DNA of 64,000 bases from CAXBYZ01 sp963980215 (GTDB taxonomy: Bacteria; Patescibacteriota; Microgenomatia; UBA1400; CG1-02-47-37): positions 19,234-83,233 of the forward strand of contig CAXBYZ010000001.1 of the NCBI GenBank assembly GCA_963980215.1. Direction: 5' to 3'. The first letter of the stretch is position 1. Each line of letters starts with the position of its first letter. This document shows, piece after piece, positions 48,080-55,718 of this stretch. Below the pieces are notes generated by a model. That model searched no databases and was not told the DNA's origin. It worked only from the letters and a program-made list of their open reading frames with translations. Made by a program: the position numbers and the translations under genes.

Positions 48080-50236
48080 TCAACCCCCTTTTTCAGAGGT
48101 GGATGGATTTTGCTTTTTTATGATAGTTTCGGTGATGTTTTGTGGAACTTCTTCGTAGTGAGATGGCTCCATGTAGAAGCTGGCTCGACCTTGAGTCATG
48201 GACCTTAAAATGGTAACGTATTGGGTCAACTCTGCTAGGGGTACAAGGGCGGTAATGATGGTGACTTTGCCTCGGCTAGTTGTGCCTTGAACTTGAGCTC
48301 TTTTGGCTGATAAGTCACCGATAATTTCTCCCATAAATTCTTCTGGGGTAGAAACTTCGACCTTCATGATAGGCTCTAGTAAAATTGGATCGGCTTTTTT
48401 AACGGCAGTTTGTAGAGCCATGGAACCGGCAATTTTGAAGGCAATTTCTGAAGAGTCGACATCGTGATAAGAGCCGTCGTAGACGATGGCTTTGACGTCG
48501 ACCATTGGGTAACCGGCAATACAGCCATTTTCTAAAGCTTCTTTGACACCCTTGCCGACGGCTGGAATAAATTCTTTGGGAATACGACCACCAACAACTT
48601 CTGAGACGAACTCGAAACCTTCGCCAGAATCTCTTGGCTCTATCCTTAATAAACAGTGACCGTATTGACCGCGACCGCCTGACTGTTTGATGTATTTGCC
48701 TTCGGCTTCGGCTTTCTTTTTAATGGTTTCTTTGTAAGCAACTTGAGGTTGACCAGTATTGGCTTCTACATTAAATTCTCTTTTCATACGATCGACTAAG
48801 ATTTCTAGATGAAGTTCGCCCATTCCGGAAATGATGGTTTGGCCGGTTTCGGGATTACTCTTGATAGTAAAGGTTGGATCTTCTTCTGAAAGTCTGTTTA
48901 GGGCGTAACCCATTTTTTCTTGGTCGGCTTTGGTTTTTGGCTCGATAGCAAGAGAGATAACTGGGTCGGTAAAGGTAATTCCTTCTAGGACAATGGGGTG
49001 GTCTGGATCACAAAGAGTGTCTCCGGTAGTGGTTTTCTTGAGCCCAACTATAGCGACGATCTCACCTGCAAAGGCTTCTGTAATTTCCTCTCTGGTGTTG
49101 GCGTGCATTAAGAGAAGTCTGCCAGCACGCTCTTTTTCTCCTTTAGTGGAGTTGGCAATGTAACTGCCTGATTGAAGAGTGCCAGAGTAAACACGGACAT
49201 AGGTAAGACGACCAACGTGTGGGTCGGTTTGAACTTTGAAAGCTAGGGCTGAGAAAGGGGCTTCTTTTTGGTTGGGTCTAATTTCTTCGGCTTCTGTCTT
49301 TGGATGAGTACCCTTAATGTCTTTGACATCGACTGGACTTGGAAGGTAGTCGACAACTCCGTCAAGAAGTGGCTGAACACCTTTGTTTCTTAAAGATGAG
49401 CCAGCGTAAGTGGGAACTAGTTTGTAGGCAAGAGTGGCTTTTCTTAAGGCAGTTTTAAGCTCGTCTAGAGTGGGCTCTTCTCCTTCTAGAAATTTTTCTA
49501 GGAGTTTGTCGTCGTGTTCACTAATTTGCTCAATAAGGAGTTTTCGGTATTTTTCGACATCTTCTTTCATGTCTTCGGGGATACCTACGGCTTCGTACTC
49601 GGCTCCAGTTTCGTCTGATTTCCAGACCAAAGCCTTTTCATCTAGAAGAAGGACTATTCCTTTGAAAGCATTTTCAGCTCCGATTGGGAGAGTCATGATA
49701 GCTGGGTTGGCTCCTAGGCGGTCTTTGATGTCTTGAACGGTGGCTAAAAAGTCGGCTCCTAGTTTGTCCATTTTATTGATGAAACATAGACGAGGAACGT
49801 TGTATTTATCGGCTTGATGCCAGACAGTTTCTGATTGAGATTGAACTCCTTCTTCGGCGTCTAGTACAGTAATCCCCCCATCTAAAACTCGGAGGGATCT
49901 TTCTACTTCGGCGGTGAAGTCAACGTGTCCAGGAGTGTCGATAATGTTAACACGGTGTTCAACTTGATCAACAGCTCCCTTCATTGTTGGGGTCCAGAAA
50001 GCAGTGGTGGCGGCTGACATGATAGTGATGCCTCGCTCTTTTTCCTGCTCCATCCAGTCCATCTGGGTATCGCCATCGTCAATATTGCCTATCTTGTAAG
50101 ACTTGCCGGTGTAGAACAAAATACGCTCGGTAGTGGTAGTCTTACCGGCGTCGATGTGGGCAATAATGCCAATGTTCCTGATTTTATCAAGAGGCATCTT
50201 TCGCTTATTGGTGGTGTCTGTTTGTTTGTCTGCCAT
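48080..50236 (-). CDS. fusA: Elongation factor G
   Basis: This 718-residue GTPase has GIIAHIDAGKTTTTERILFYTG, MDWMEQEKERGITI, DTPGHVDFTAEVERSLRVLDG and NKMDK, with the C-terminal domain IV GGRGQYGHCLLRIEP and domain V. It drives translocation. Unlike in the classical str operon it is separated from rpsG by the opposite-strand RAYT gene and has its own promoter and leader. Confidence 0.98.
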   Translation of the reverse strand: MADKQTDTTNKRKMPLDKIRNIGIIAHIDAGKTTTTERILFYTGKSYKIGNIDDGDTQMDWMEQEKERGITIMSAATTAFWTPTMKGAVDQVEHRVNIIDTPGHVDFTAEVERSLRVLDGGITVLDAEEGVQSQSETVWHQADKYNVPRLCFINKMDKLGADFLATVQDIKDRLGANPAIMTLPIGAENAFKGIVLLLDEKALVWKSDETGAEYEAVGIPEDMKEDVEKYRKLLIEQISEHDDKLLEKFLEGEEPTLDELKTALRKATLAYKLVPTYAGSSLRNKGVQPLLDGVVDYLPSPVDVKDIKGTHPKTEAEEIRPNQKEAPFSALAFKVQTDPHVGRLTYVRVYSGTLQSGSYIANSTKGEKERAGRLLLMHANTREEITEAFAGEIVAIVGLKKTTTGDTLCDPDHPIVLEGITFTDPVISLAIEPKTKADQEKMGYALNRLSEEDPTFTIKSNPETGQTIISGMGELHLEILVDRMKREFNVEANTGQPQVAYKETIKKKAEAEGKYIKQSGGRGQYGHCLLRIEPRDSGEGFEFVSEVVGGRIPKEFIPAVGKGVKEALENGCIAGYPMVDVKAIVYDGSYHDVDSSEIAFKIAGSMALQTAVKKADPILLEPIMKVEVSTPEEFMGEIIGDLSAKRAQVQGTTSRGKVTIITALVPLAELTQYVTILRSMTQGRASFYMEPSHYEEVPQNITETIIKKQNPSTSEKGG

Positions 50237-50244
50237 AAGGCAAT

Positions 50245-50279
50245 AAAAAAATCGCTCACAATAGGCGATTGCTTTGTGA
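50245..50279 (-). promoter_or_regulatory. Attenuator-like leader of fusA
   Basis: On the minus strand AATCGC (50270-50265) pairs with GCGATT (50255-50250), followed by a T-run reaching to within nine bases of the start codon. An upstream TCACAA (50279-50274) can instead pair with TTGTGA (50261-50256) in the terminator loop. The two pairings exclude each other, as in an attenuator. Confidence 0.55.
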
Positions 50280-50307
50280 AAATAGCTTTTTATAAATTAG
50301 TAGAGGT

Positions 50308-50336
50308 ATTATAGACAAGAAATGTGATTTTGTCTA
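50308..50336 (-). promoter_or_regulatory. fusA promoter
   Basis: TAGACA (50336-50331), a 17-base spacer and TATAAT (50313-50308) on the minus strand give a near-consensus promoter. The start site near 50301 leaves a leader of about 65 bases containing the attenuator-like structure. Confidence 0.7.
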
Positions 50337-50360
50337 GAGAAAGAGTGTGTGGATTGTATA

Positions 50361-50383
50361 CCTACAGGGATCATCCTTGAAGG
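50361..50383. repeat. Family B palindrome upstream of the RAYT gene
   Basis: The arms CCTACAGGGAT and ATCCTTGAAGG flank one C. The symmetry continues outward by TATA on each side (50357-50387). Confidence 0.85.
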
Positions 50384-50399
50384 TATATAATGATTATAG

Positions 50400-51050
50400 A
50401 TGCCTCCCAAGAATGCTGTAAAAAAATATAAACCAAGGTCTATTTATCATGTTTATAATAGAGGTGCTGGAAAACAAAATATTTTTAAAGATGAAGAGGA
50501 TTACAAAACATTATTAGGTTATTTTAAATTTTATTTAACTCCCATAGACCTACAGGGATCATCCTTGAAGGTGGCTCCATCTAGGGTATTAAAGAATCAT
50601 GCTCTAAAAATTGAGTTGATTGCCTACTGCTTAATGTCAAATCACTTCCATTTAATTCTCTATCAGGAGGAGATTGATTCAATAAATAGTTTTTTGAGGT
50701 CAGTTGCAACTAAGTATGCAATGTATTTTAACCGTAAATACAAGAGAACTGGTCATTTATTTGAAGGTATATATAAGGCTGTTTTAATGAAAACTGAAGA
50801 ACAGTTATTACACTTATCTAAATATATTCATAGGAATCCTCTAGAGATTTTACCTACAGGGATGATCCTTGAAGGTTATAAATATTCGAGTTACGGGAAT
50901 TATTTAAAACAATTTACGCAAACCTGGGTGAAATCTGAAAAGGTTATGAGTGTGTTTAACAGAGTTGATCATGAATATTCATCATATAAAGAATTTGTTG
51001 AAAAAAATGAAGAAATTATAAAATTTAAAGAAGTTTTATTGGATTATTAG
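50400..51050 (+). CDS. REP-associated tyrosine transposase (RAYT, TnpA-REP)
   Basis: This 216-residue Y1 transposase-like protein has PRSIYHVYNRGAGKQNIF at the start, the HUH pair in AYCLMSNHFHLIL (His 82 and 84), the catalytic Tyr region SVATKYAMYFNRKYKRTGHLFEGIYKA (Tyr 106 or 109) and YIHRNPLE...YKYSSYGNYL. RAYTs bind and cut REP palindromes and are thought to spread them. Family B palindromes flank the gene and are also inside it: residues 50-58 (DLQGSSLKV) and 152-159 (PTGMILEG) are encoded by two copies read in different frames. It lies on the opposite strand between rpsG and fusA. Confidence 0.9.
   Translation: MPPKNAVKKYKPRSIYHVYNRGAGKQNIFKDEEDYKTLLGYFKFYLTPIDLQGSSLKVAPSRVLKNHALKIELIAYCLMSNHFHLILYQEEIDSINSFLRSVATKYAMYFNRKYKRTGHLFEGIYKAVLMKTEEQLLHLSKYIHRNPLEILPTGMILEGYKYSSYGNYLKQFTQTWVKSEKVMSVFNRVDHEYSSYKEFVEKNEEIIKFKEVLLDY
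50549..50571. repeat. Family B palindrome inside the RAYT gene, first copy
   Basis: It is identical to the 50361 copy over all 23 bases. It is translated as DLQGSSLKV, just before the HUH motif. Confidence 0.9.
50853..50875. repeat. Family B palindrome inside the RAYT gene, second copy
   Basis: It differs from the first copies only at the central base. It is translated as PTGMILEG, in a different frame of the repeat from the first internal copy. Confidence 0.9.
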
Positions 51051-51073
51051 CCTACAAGGATGATCCTTGAAGG
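51051..51073. repeat. Family B palindrome between the RAYT gene and rpsG
   Basis: The arms CCTACAAGGAT and ATCCTTGAAGG flank one G. It begins directly after the RAYT stop codon and ends one base before the rpsG stop codon on the other strand. Confidence 0.9.
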
Positions 51074-51074
51074 T

Positions 51075-51554
51075 TTACCACCTAAAGTGGGAGAAGGCTT
51101 TGTTGCTCTCGGCAACTTTGTGGGCTTGAGTTTTTCTATCGATAGCTCCACCTTGATTCTTGAGGGCGTCTGTTAGTTCAGCGGCTAGTTTTTGGTAGAA
51201 GTGATGGTACTCTGAGTTTGATCTTTTTCTGGCAGCATCGATAATCCAGCGAATAGCTAGGGACTCTCTTCTATCTCCCCTAACAGGCATAGGGACCTGA
51301 TAAGCGGCTCCGCCGACTCTTCTGGATCTAACTTCCATGGTGGGTTTGACGTTATCTATAGCTTGATTTAAAGCAACTATTGGATCTTCTTTGGTTTGGG
51401 TTTTTACAATCTCTAGAGCTTTGTAAACATGTTTTTGGGCGATAGATTTTTTACCACTTAACATGATTTTGTTGATTATTTTAGCTACTAGCCTATTTTC
51501 GTAGACTGAATCTGGCTTGGTAACTCTTTTGGTAACTTTTCCTGTTCTTGGCAT
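51075..51554 (-). CDS. rpsG: Ribosomal protein uS7
   Basis: This 159-residue protein has DSVYENRLVAKIINKIMLSGKKSIAQKHVYKAL, VKPTMEVRSRRVGGAAYQVPMPVRGDRRESLAIRWIIDAAR and KTQAHKVAESNKAFSHFRW. It organises the 30S head. It directly follows rpsL; a family B palindrome abuts its stop. Confidence 0.96.
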   Translation of the reverse strand: MPRTGKVTKRVTKPDSVYENRLVAKIINKIMLSGKKSIAQKHVYKALEIVKTQTKEDPIVALNQAIDNVKPTMEVRSRRVGGAAYQVPMPVRGDRRESLAIRWIIDAARKRSNSEYHHFYQKLAAELTDALKNQGGAIDRKTQAHKVAESNKAFSHFRW

Positions 51555-51559
51555 AGATA

Positions 51560-52036
51560 TTATTCTGCTGGTTTGTCGTCTGCAGGTGCGTCACTTGCAC
51601 TTGAAGATGATCCGGTTGATGATTTGACTCCACCTGATTTGGTGCCGTACTTTGATCTTGAAGATTTTCTATTTGCAACTCCTGAAGAGTCGTATTTGCC
51701 TCTAATGATGTGGTACTTAACACCGGGTAAGTCTTTGACTCTCCCCCCTCTAACTAAAACAATAGAGTGTTCGGCTAAGTCGTGACCTTCTCCTGGAATG
51801 TAGGCAGTAACTTCTTGTTTATTGCTTAGTCTAACCCTAGCAACTTTACGAAGAGCTGAGTTTGGCTTTTTTGGAGTCATGGTTTTTACAACTGTACAAA
51901 CACCTCTTTTTTGAGGATTGGTGGTTGGGGTAACTCTCCTGGTGTTTAAGTTGAGAGATTTTCTTAATGCAGTGGCCTTGATCTTTTTTGGCTTAGATCT
52001 TCTTTTGTTTCTGACGAGTTGATTTATTGTTGGCAT
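51560..52036 (-). CDS. rpsL: Ribosomal protein uS12 with Ser-rich acidic tail
   Basis: This 158-residue protein has TINQLVRNKR, NPQKRGVCTVVKTMTPKKPNSALRKVARVRL, YIPGEGHDLAEHSIVLVRGGRVKDLPGVKYHIIRGKYD (in blocks) and SRSKYGTK. The residues linked to streptomycin response (PKKPNSA, GHDLAEH) are standard. The last 27 residues (rich in S, A, D, P) are an extension beyond the normal end near SKYG. Confidence 0.95.
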   Translation of the reverse strand: MPTINQLVRNKRRSKPKKIKATALRKSLNLNTRRVTPTTNPQKRGVCTVVKTMTPKKPNSALRKVARVRLSNKQEVTAYIPGEGHDLAEHSIVLVRGGRVKDLPGVKYHIIRGKYDSSGVANRKSSRSKYGTKSGGVKSSTGSSSSASDAPADDKPAE

Positions 52037-52037
52037 G

Positions 52038-55000
52038 TTATTCTTTTATTTCAGCTCTTTCTTCGCTGGTGGGAATTAAACGACCGATTATAACATTTTC
52101 TTTTAGACCTAGTAAGTTGTCTACTTTTCCTTGAGCAGCAGAACTGGTTAGAATGCTTGAGGTGTGTTGGAATGAAGCGGCTGATAACCAAGATTCGGTG
52201 TGAAGGGAAGATCTGGTAATACCTAGGATTGATTTAACGGCGGTAGCTTTTTTGCCTTGATCTTTGGATACTAGTTCATTGGCTGCTTCAAAGATGTTTT
52301 TCTCAACAAACTCACCTGCTAGTAAATCGGTGTCACCAACTTTTTCTACTTGGTATTTATCACACATCTTTCGAACGATAATCTCGAAGTGTTTGTCGTG
52401 GATTGGAATACCTTGAGACTCGTAGACGTCTTGAACTTGCTCGATTAGATATCTTTGAGTGGCTAACATGCCACGAGTTTTTAGTAGTTCTTTGATGTTG
52501 AGTGAACCTGAAGCTAGTCTTTCTCCAACACTAACTAGTTGGTTGTGTTTAACTTTTAGAGTTGAAGTAAGAGGAACCATGTAGGTCTCTGCGTCTTGCT
52601 TGTCTGTTGGGGTGATCATAACTTGATAGCCTTGGGCAGTTTCTTCGATGCTAACTTTACCGTCAATTTCAGATAATGGTGAGGCCATTTTTGGATTTCT
52701 GGCTTCGAAAAGTTCTTCAACACGAGGCAAACCTTGGGTAACGTCTGCTGAGATAATACCTCCGGTGTGCTTGACTCTCATGGTTAACTGAGTTCCGGGT
52801 TCGCCGATTGATTGAGCAGCGACGACTCCAACTGGAGTACCTGTGGTGATCTTCTTTTTGGTAGAGAAGTCCCAACCGTAACATACAGAACAAAGACCAT
52901 GCTTGGCTTCACAGGTTAATGGAGACCTAACCTTAACGGAATTAATTTTTGATTTGGCAATTGTTTCGGCAATTTCTTCTGTAATGATTTTGTTCTTTTT
53001 AACTAACTCTTTTTTGCCGGATTTTAAAGTTTCGGCCGAGAAACGACCAACAAGCCTGATAGCGAAAGATTTTTCTCGATGACCTGCTTTGTTGATGGTT
53101 AAGCTTTTTTTGGTTTTGCAGTCTTCTAGGCGAATGATCATGTCGTGAGCGACGTCGACTAAACGACGAGTAAGGTAACCGGCATCAGCTGTTTTGATAG
53201 CTGAGTCAGTTAATCCTTTTCTGGAACCTCTTGAAGAAGTAACGTACTCGAAGATTGACAATCCTTCTCTGAAGTTTGATTTGGTGGGAAGCTCAACGAT
53301 TTTTCCTAGAGGATCAACAACTAGTCCACGCATAGCGGCTAGCTGTTTGACCTGGTCTTTTGAGGCACGAGTACCACCTGATTCGATGATGACCTTGACT
53401 GCGTTTGATTCTTTGAAGTTATCCCAAGTTTTGTCGGCAATGGAGTCGGTGACTTCCATCCAAAGCTCGATACTGAGTCTTCTTTTTTCTTCTCTAGTGA
53501 TTAGACCGTTTTTATAGTTTTCTTCGATGAGGAGAGCTTTCTTGTTTGATTCTTTGATGATGTCACCTTTTTCTTTGATAATGTTGCAGTCGGAGACAGC
53601 TACTGAAAGACCAGATAAAGTAACGCCTTTAAAGCCAATATCTTTTAGATCATCGATTAGTTTAGCGGTCTCATCTTTTGAACAAGTGGTGATAGCTTTT
53701 TTAACTAAGTCTTTGACACCGGATGCTTTTATGGCCTGGTTGATAAACCTTAATGATTCTGGAAGGGTCTCGTTTAAGAGTAATCGACCAACTGTGGTTT
53801 CGATAATTTTTTTGTCTAGCTTGACTTTAATTAGTTGTCTGGTTTTTATATCTCCAGATTGATAGGTGAAGATGGCTTCTTCTGGAGTACCATAGATAGT
53901 GTCATCTGGTTTGATTCGAGAGTCTACAGAGGTAATGTAGTAAATACCAAGAGCCATTTCTTTGTTTGGGATTGTGATAGGTGAGCCATCAGCTGGCTTT
54001 AGAAGATTGTTGGCTGGCATCATTAGTTCGATGGCTTCCTTTTGGGAGTCCTTGGACAAAGGAACATGAACTGCCATTTGGTCTCCATCAAAGTCAGCAT
54101 TATAACCAGCACAGACACATGGGTGAAGCTGGATAGCACTACCTTCAACCAAAACTGGGTAGAAAGCTTGGATTCCAAGCTTGTGTAGAGTGGGAGCGCG
54201 GTTTAAAAGGATAGGGTGATCCTTGATGATGTCTTCGAGGATATCGAAAACTTCACGAGGTTTTCTTTCTAGGAAGTGCTTGGCTGATTTAACGTTTGGG
54301 GCAAAGCCTCTATTGATGATTTCTCTTAAAACATAAGGTTTAAAAATTTCTAGAGCCATTAATTTTGGAATTCCAGCTTGATTTAATTTCAAGTGTGGGC
54401 CGACAACGATGACACTTCTACCAGAATAGTCGACTCTTTTACCAAGTAAGTTTTGACGGAAACGACCCTGCTTGCCTTTAAGCATGTCTGCTAGAGAACG
54501 AAGTTCTTTGGTGCCACGACGCCTAACGGCTTTGGCTTGAGAAGTATCTACTAAGGTGTCTACTGACTCCTGAAGCATTCTTTTTTCATTTCGTAAAATT
54601 ATTTCTGGAGCACCTAAGTTCATTAAGTGTTTGAGGCGGTTGTTTCTGTTGATAACTCTCCTATAGAGATCGTTGATGTCACTAGAGGCAAAGTGACCAC
54701 CAGATAGTTGGACCATCGGCCTTAAATCTGGAGGCAGAACTGGTAAGAGCGAGTTGATCATCCAAGCTGGTTCAATACCAACTTTTTTAAAGCCTTCGAT
54801 GATCCTTAGTACTTTACTGGCTTTTACTTGACGTTGACCTGTGTATTTTTTAACTTCTTCACGATATTTATCGGTGATGGTGTCTAAGTCTAGTTTTTTT
54901 ATGACTTCTAAAACTGCTTCAGCTCCCATACCAACTTTAATAAAGTCGGTGGCATCGTACTCAACTAATTTTAGATACTCTTCTTCTGAAAGAACAGTAA

Positions 55001-55718
55001 GTTCATTGGTTTTTTTAACTAAATCTTTGATAGCATCGTAAATTTCTTTTAAAGTGTCCTTCTCAAGGGCAAAATTTTCTTTTAGTGAAACAATGGTTCG
55101 CTTGGTTTTTAGTTGAGCTTCGTTAACAGCCATTTCAGCTTGTTCTTTGGCTTTAATTTTATTTTTGATAGCTTCAATAGATTTTTGTCCCTCTGTGTTT
55201 GTGTTTTTAATGTCTTCTTTTAGAGTTTCTTTTAGAGCTTCTACTTTGTCGGCCAACTGTTTGTCTTGGTTCTTGTAGATATCTTTTTTAGTTTCTTGGT
55301 TAACCTCAATTGCTAAGTATTTTGCAAAGTAAATAACGCCTGATAAATTTCTTGGAGAGATTCCGAGGATTAGCGAAAGGTGCGAGGGTGCCCCTTTGAA
55401 GAACCAAATGTGGGCAACGGGACAAGCAAGCTTAATGTGACCCATGCGTTCTCGACGAACTCTGCTTTGAGTAACTTCAACTCCACACTTATCACAGATA
55501 ATGCCTCGATAACGAATGCGTTTATATTTGCCGCAGTAACACTCCCAATCTTTGGTTGGACCAAAAATTTTCTCACAGAATAAACCATCTTTTTCTGGTT
55601 TTAAAGTTCTGTAGTTAATTGTTTCTGGTTTTAGGACTTCACCATGAGACCAAGCCTTAATTACTTCTGGTGAAGCTAGCTTAATTTGTAGTGAAGTGAA
55701 GTCTGTTAATTTATTCAT
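52038..55718 (-). CDS. rpoC: RNA polymerase beta-prime subunit
   Basis: This 1226-residue subunit has the N-terminal zinc ribbon CYCGKYKRIRYRGIICDKCGVEV, the active-site loop GYNADFDGDQMAVHVPLS with three Asp, the second zinc site TCEAKHGLCSVCYGWD, and SIGEPGTQLTMRVKHTGG in the trigger loop region. An insertion of about 100 helical residues rich in K and E lies near residues 140-250. It overlaps rpoB by four bases. Confidence 0.98.
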   Translation of the reverse strand: MNKLTDFTSLQIKLASPEVIKAWSHGEVLKPETINYRTLKPEKDGLFCEKIFGPTKDWECYCGKYKRIRYRGIICDKCGVEVTQSRVRRERMGHIKLACPVAHIWFFKGAPSHLSLILGISPRNLSGVIYFAKYLAIEVNQETKKDIYKNQDKQLADKVEALKETLKEDIKNTNTEGQKSIEAIKNKIKAKEQAEMAVNEAQLKTKRTIVSLKENFALEKDTLKEIYDAIKDLVKKTNELTVLSEEEYLKLVEYDATDFIKVGMGAEAVLEVIKKLDLDTITDKYREEVKKYTGQRQVKASKVLRIIEGFKKVGIEPAWMINSLLPVLPPDLRPMVQLSGGHFASSDINDLYRRVINRNNRLKHLMNLGAPEIILRNEKRMLQESVDTLVDTSQAKAVRRRGTKELRSLADMLKGKQGRFRQNLLGKRVDYSGRSVIVVGPHLKLNQAGIPKLMALEIFKPYVLREIINRGFAPNVKSAKHFLERKPREVFDILEDIIKDHPILLNRAPTLHKLGIQAFYPVLVEGSAIQLHPCVCAGYNADFDGDQMAVHVPLSKDSQKEAIELMMPANNLLKPADGSPITIPNKEMALGIYYITSVDSRIKPDDTIYGTPEEAIFTYQSGDIKTRQLIKVKLDKKIIETTVGRLLLNETLPESLRFINQAIKASGVKDLVKKAITTCSKDETAKLIDDLKDIGFKGVTLSGLSVAVSDCNIIKEKGDIIKESNKKALLIEENYKNGLITREEKRRLSIELWMEVTDSIADKTWDNFKESNAVKVIIESGGTRASKDQVKQLAAMRGLVVDPLGKIVELPTKSNFREGLSIFEYVTSSRGSRKGLTDSAIKTADAGYLTRRLVDVAHDMIIRLEDCKTKKSLTINKAGHREKSFAIRLVGRFSAETLKSGKKELVKKNKIITEEIAETIAKSKINSVKVRSPLTCEAKHGLCSVCYGWDFSTKKKITTGTPVGVVAAQSIGEPGTQLTMRVKHTGGIISADVTQGLPRVEELFEARNPKMASPLSEIDGKVSIEETAQGYQVMITPTDKQDAETYMVPLTSTLKVKHNQLVSVGERLASGSLNIKELLKTRGMLATQRYLIEQVQDVYESQGIPIHDKHFEIIVRKMCDKYQVEKVGDTDLLAGEFVEKNIFEAANELVSKDQGKKATAVKSILGITRSSLHTESWLSAASFQHTSSILTSSAAQGKVDNLLGLKENVIIGRLIPTSEERAEIKE

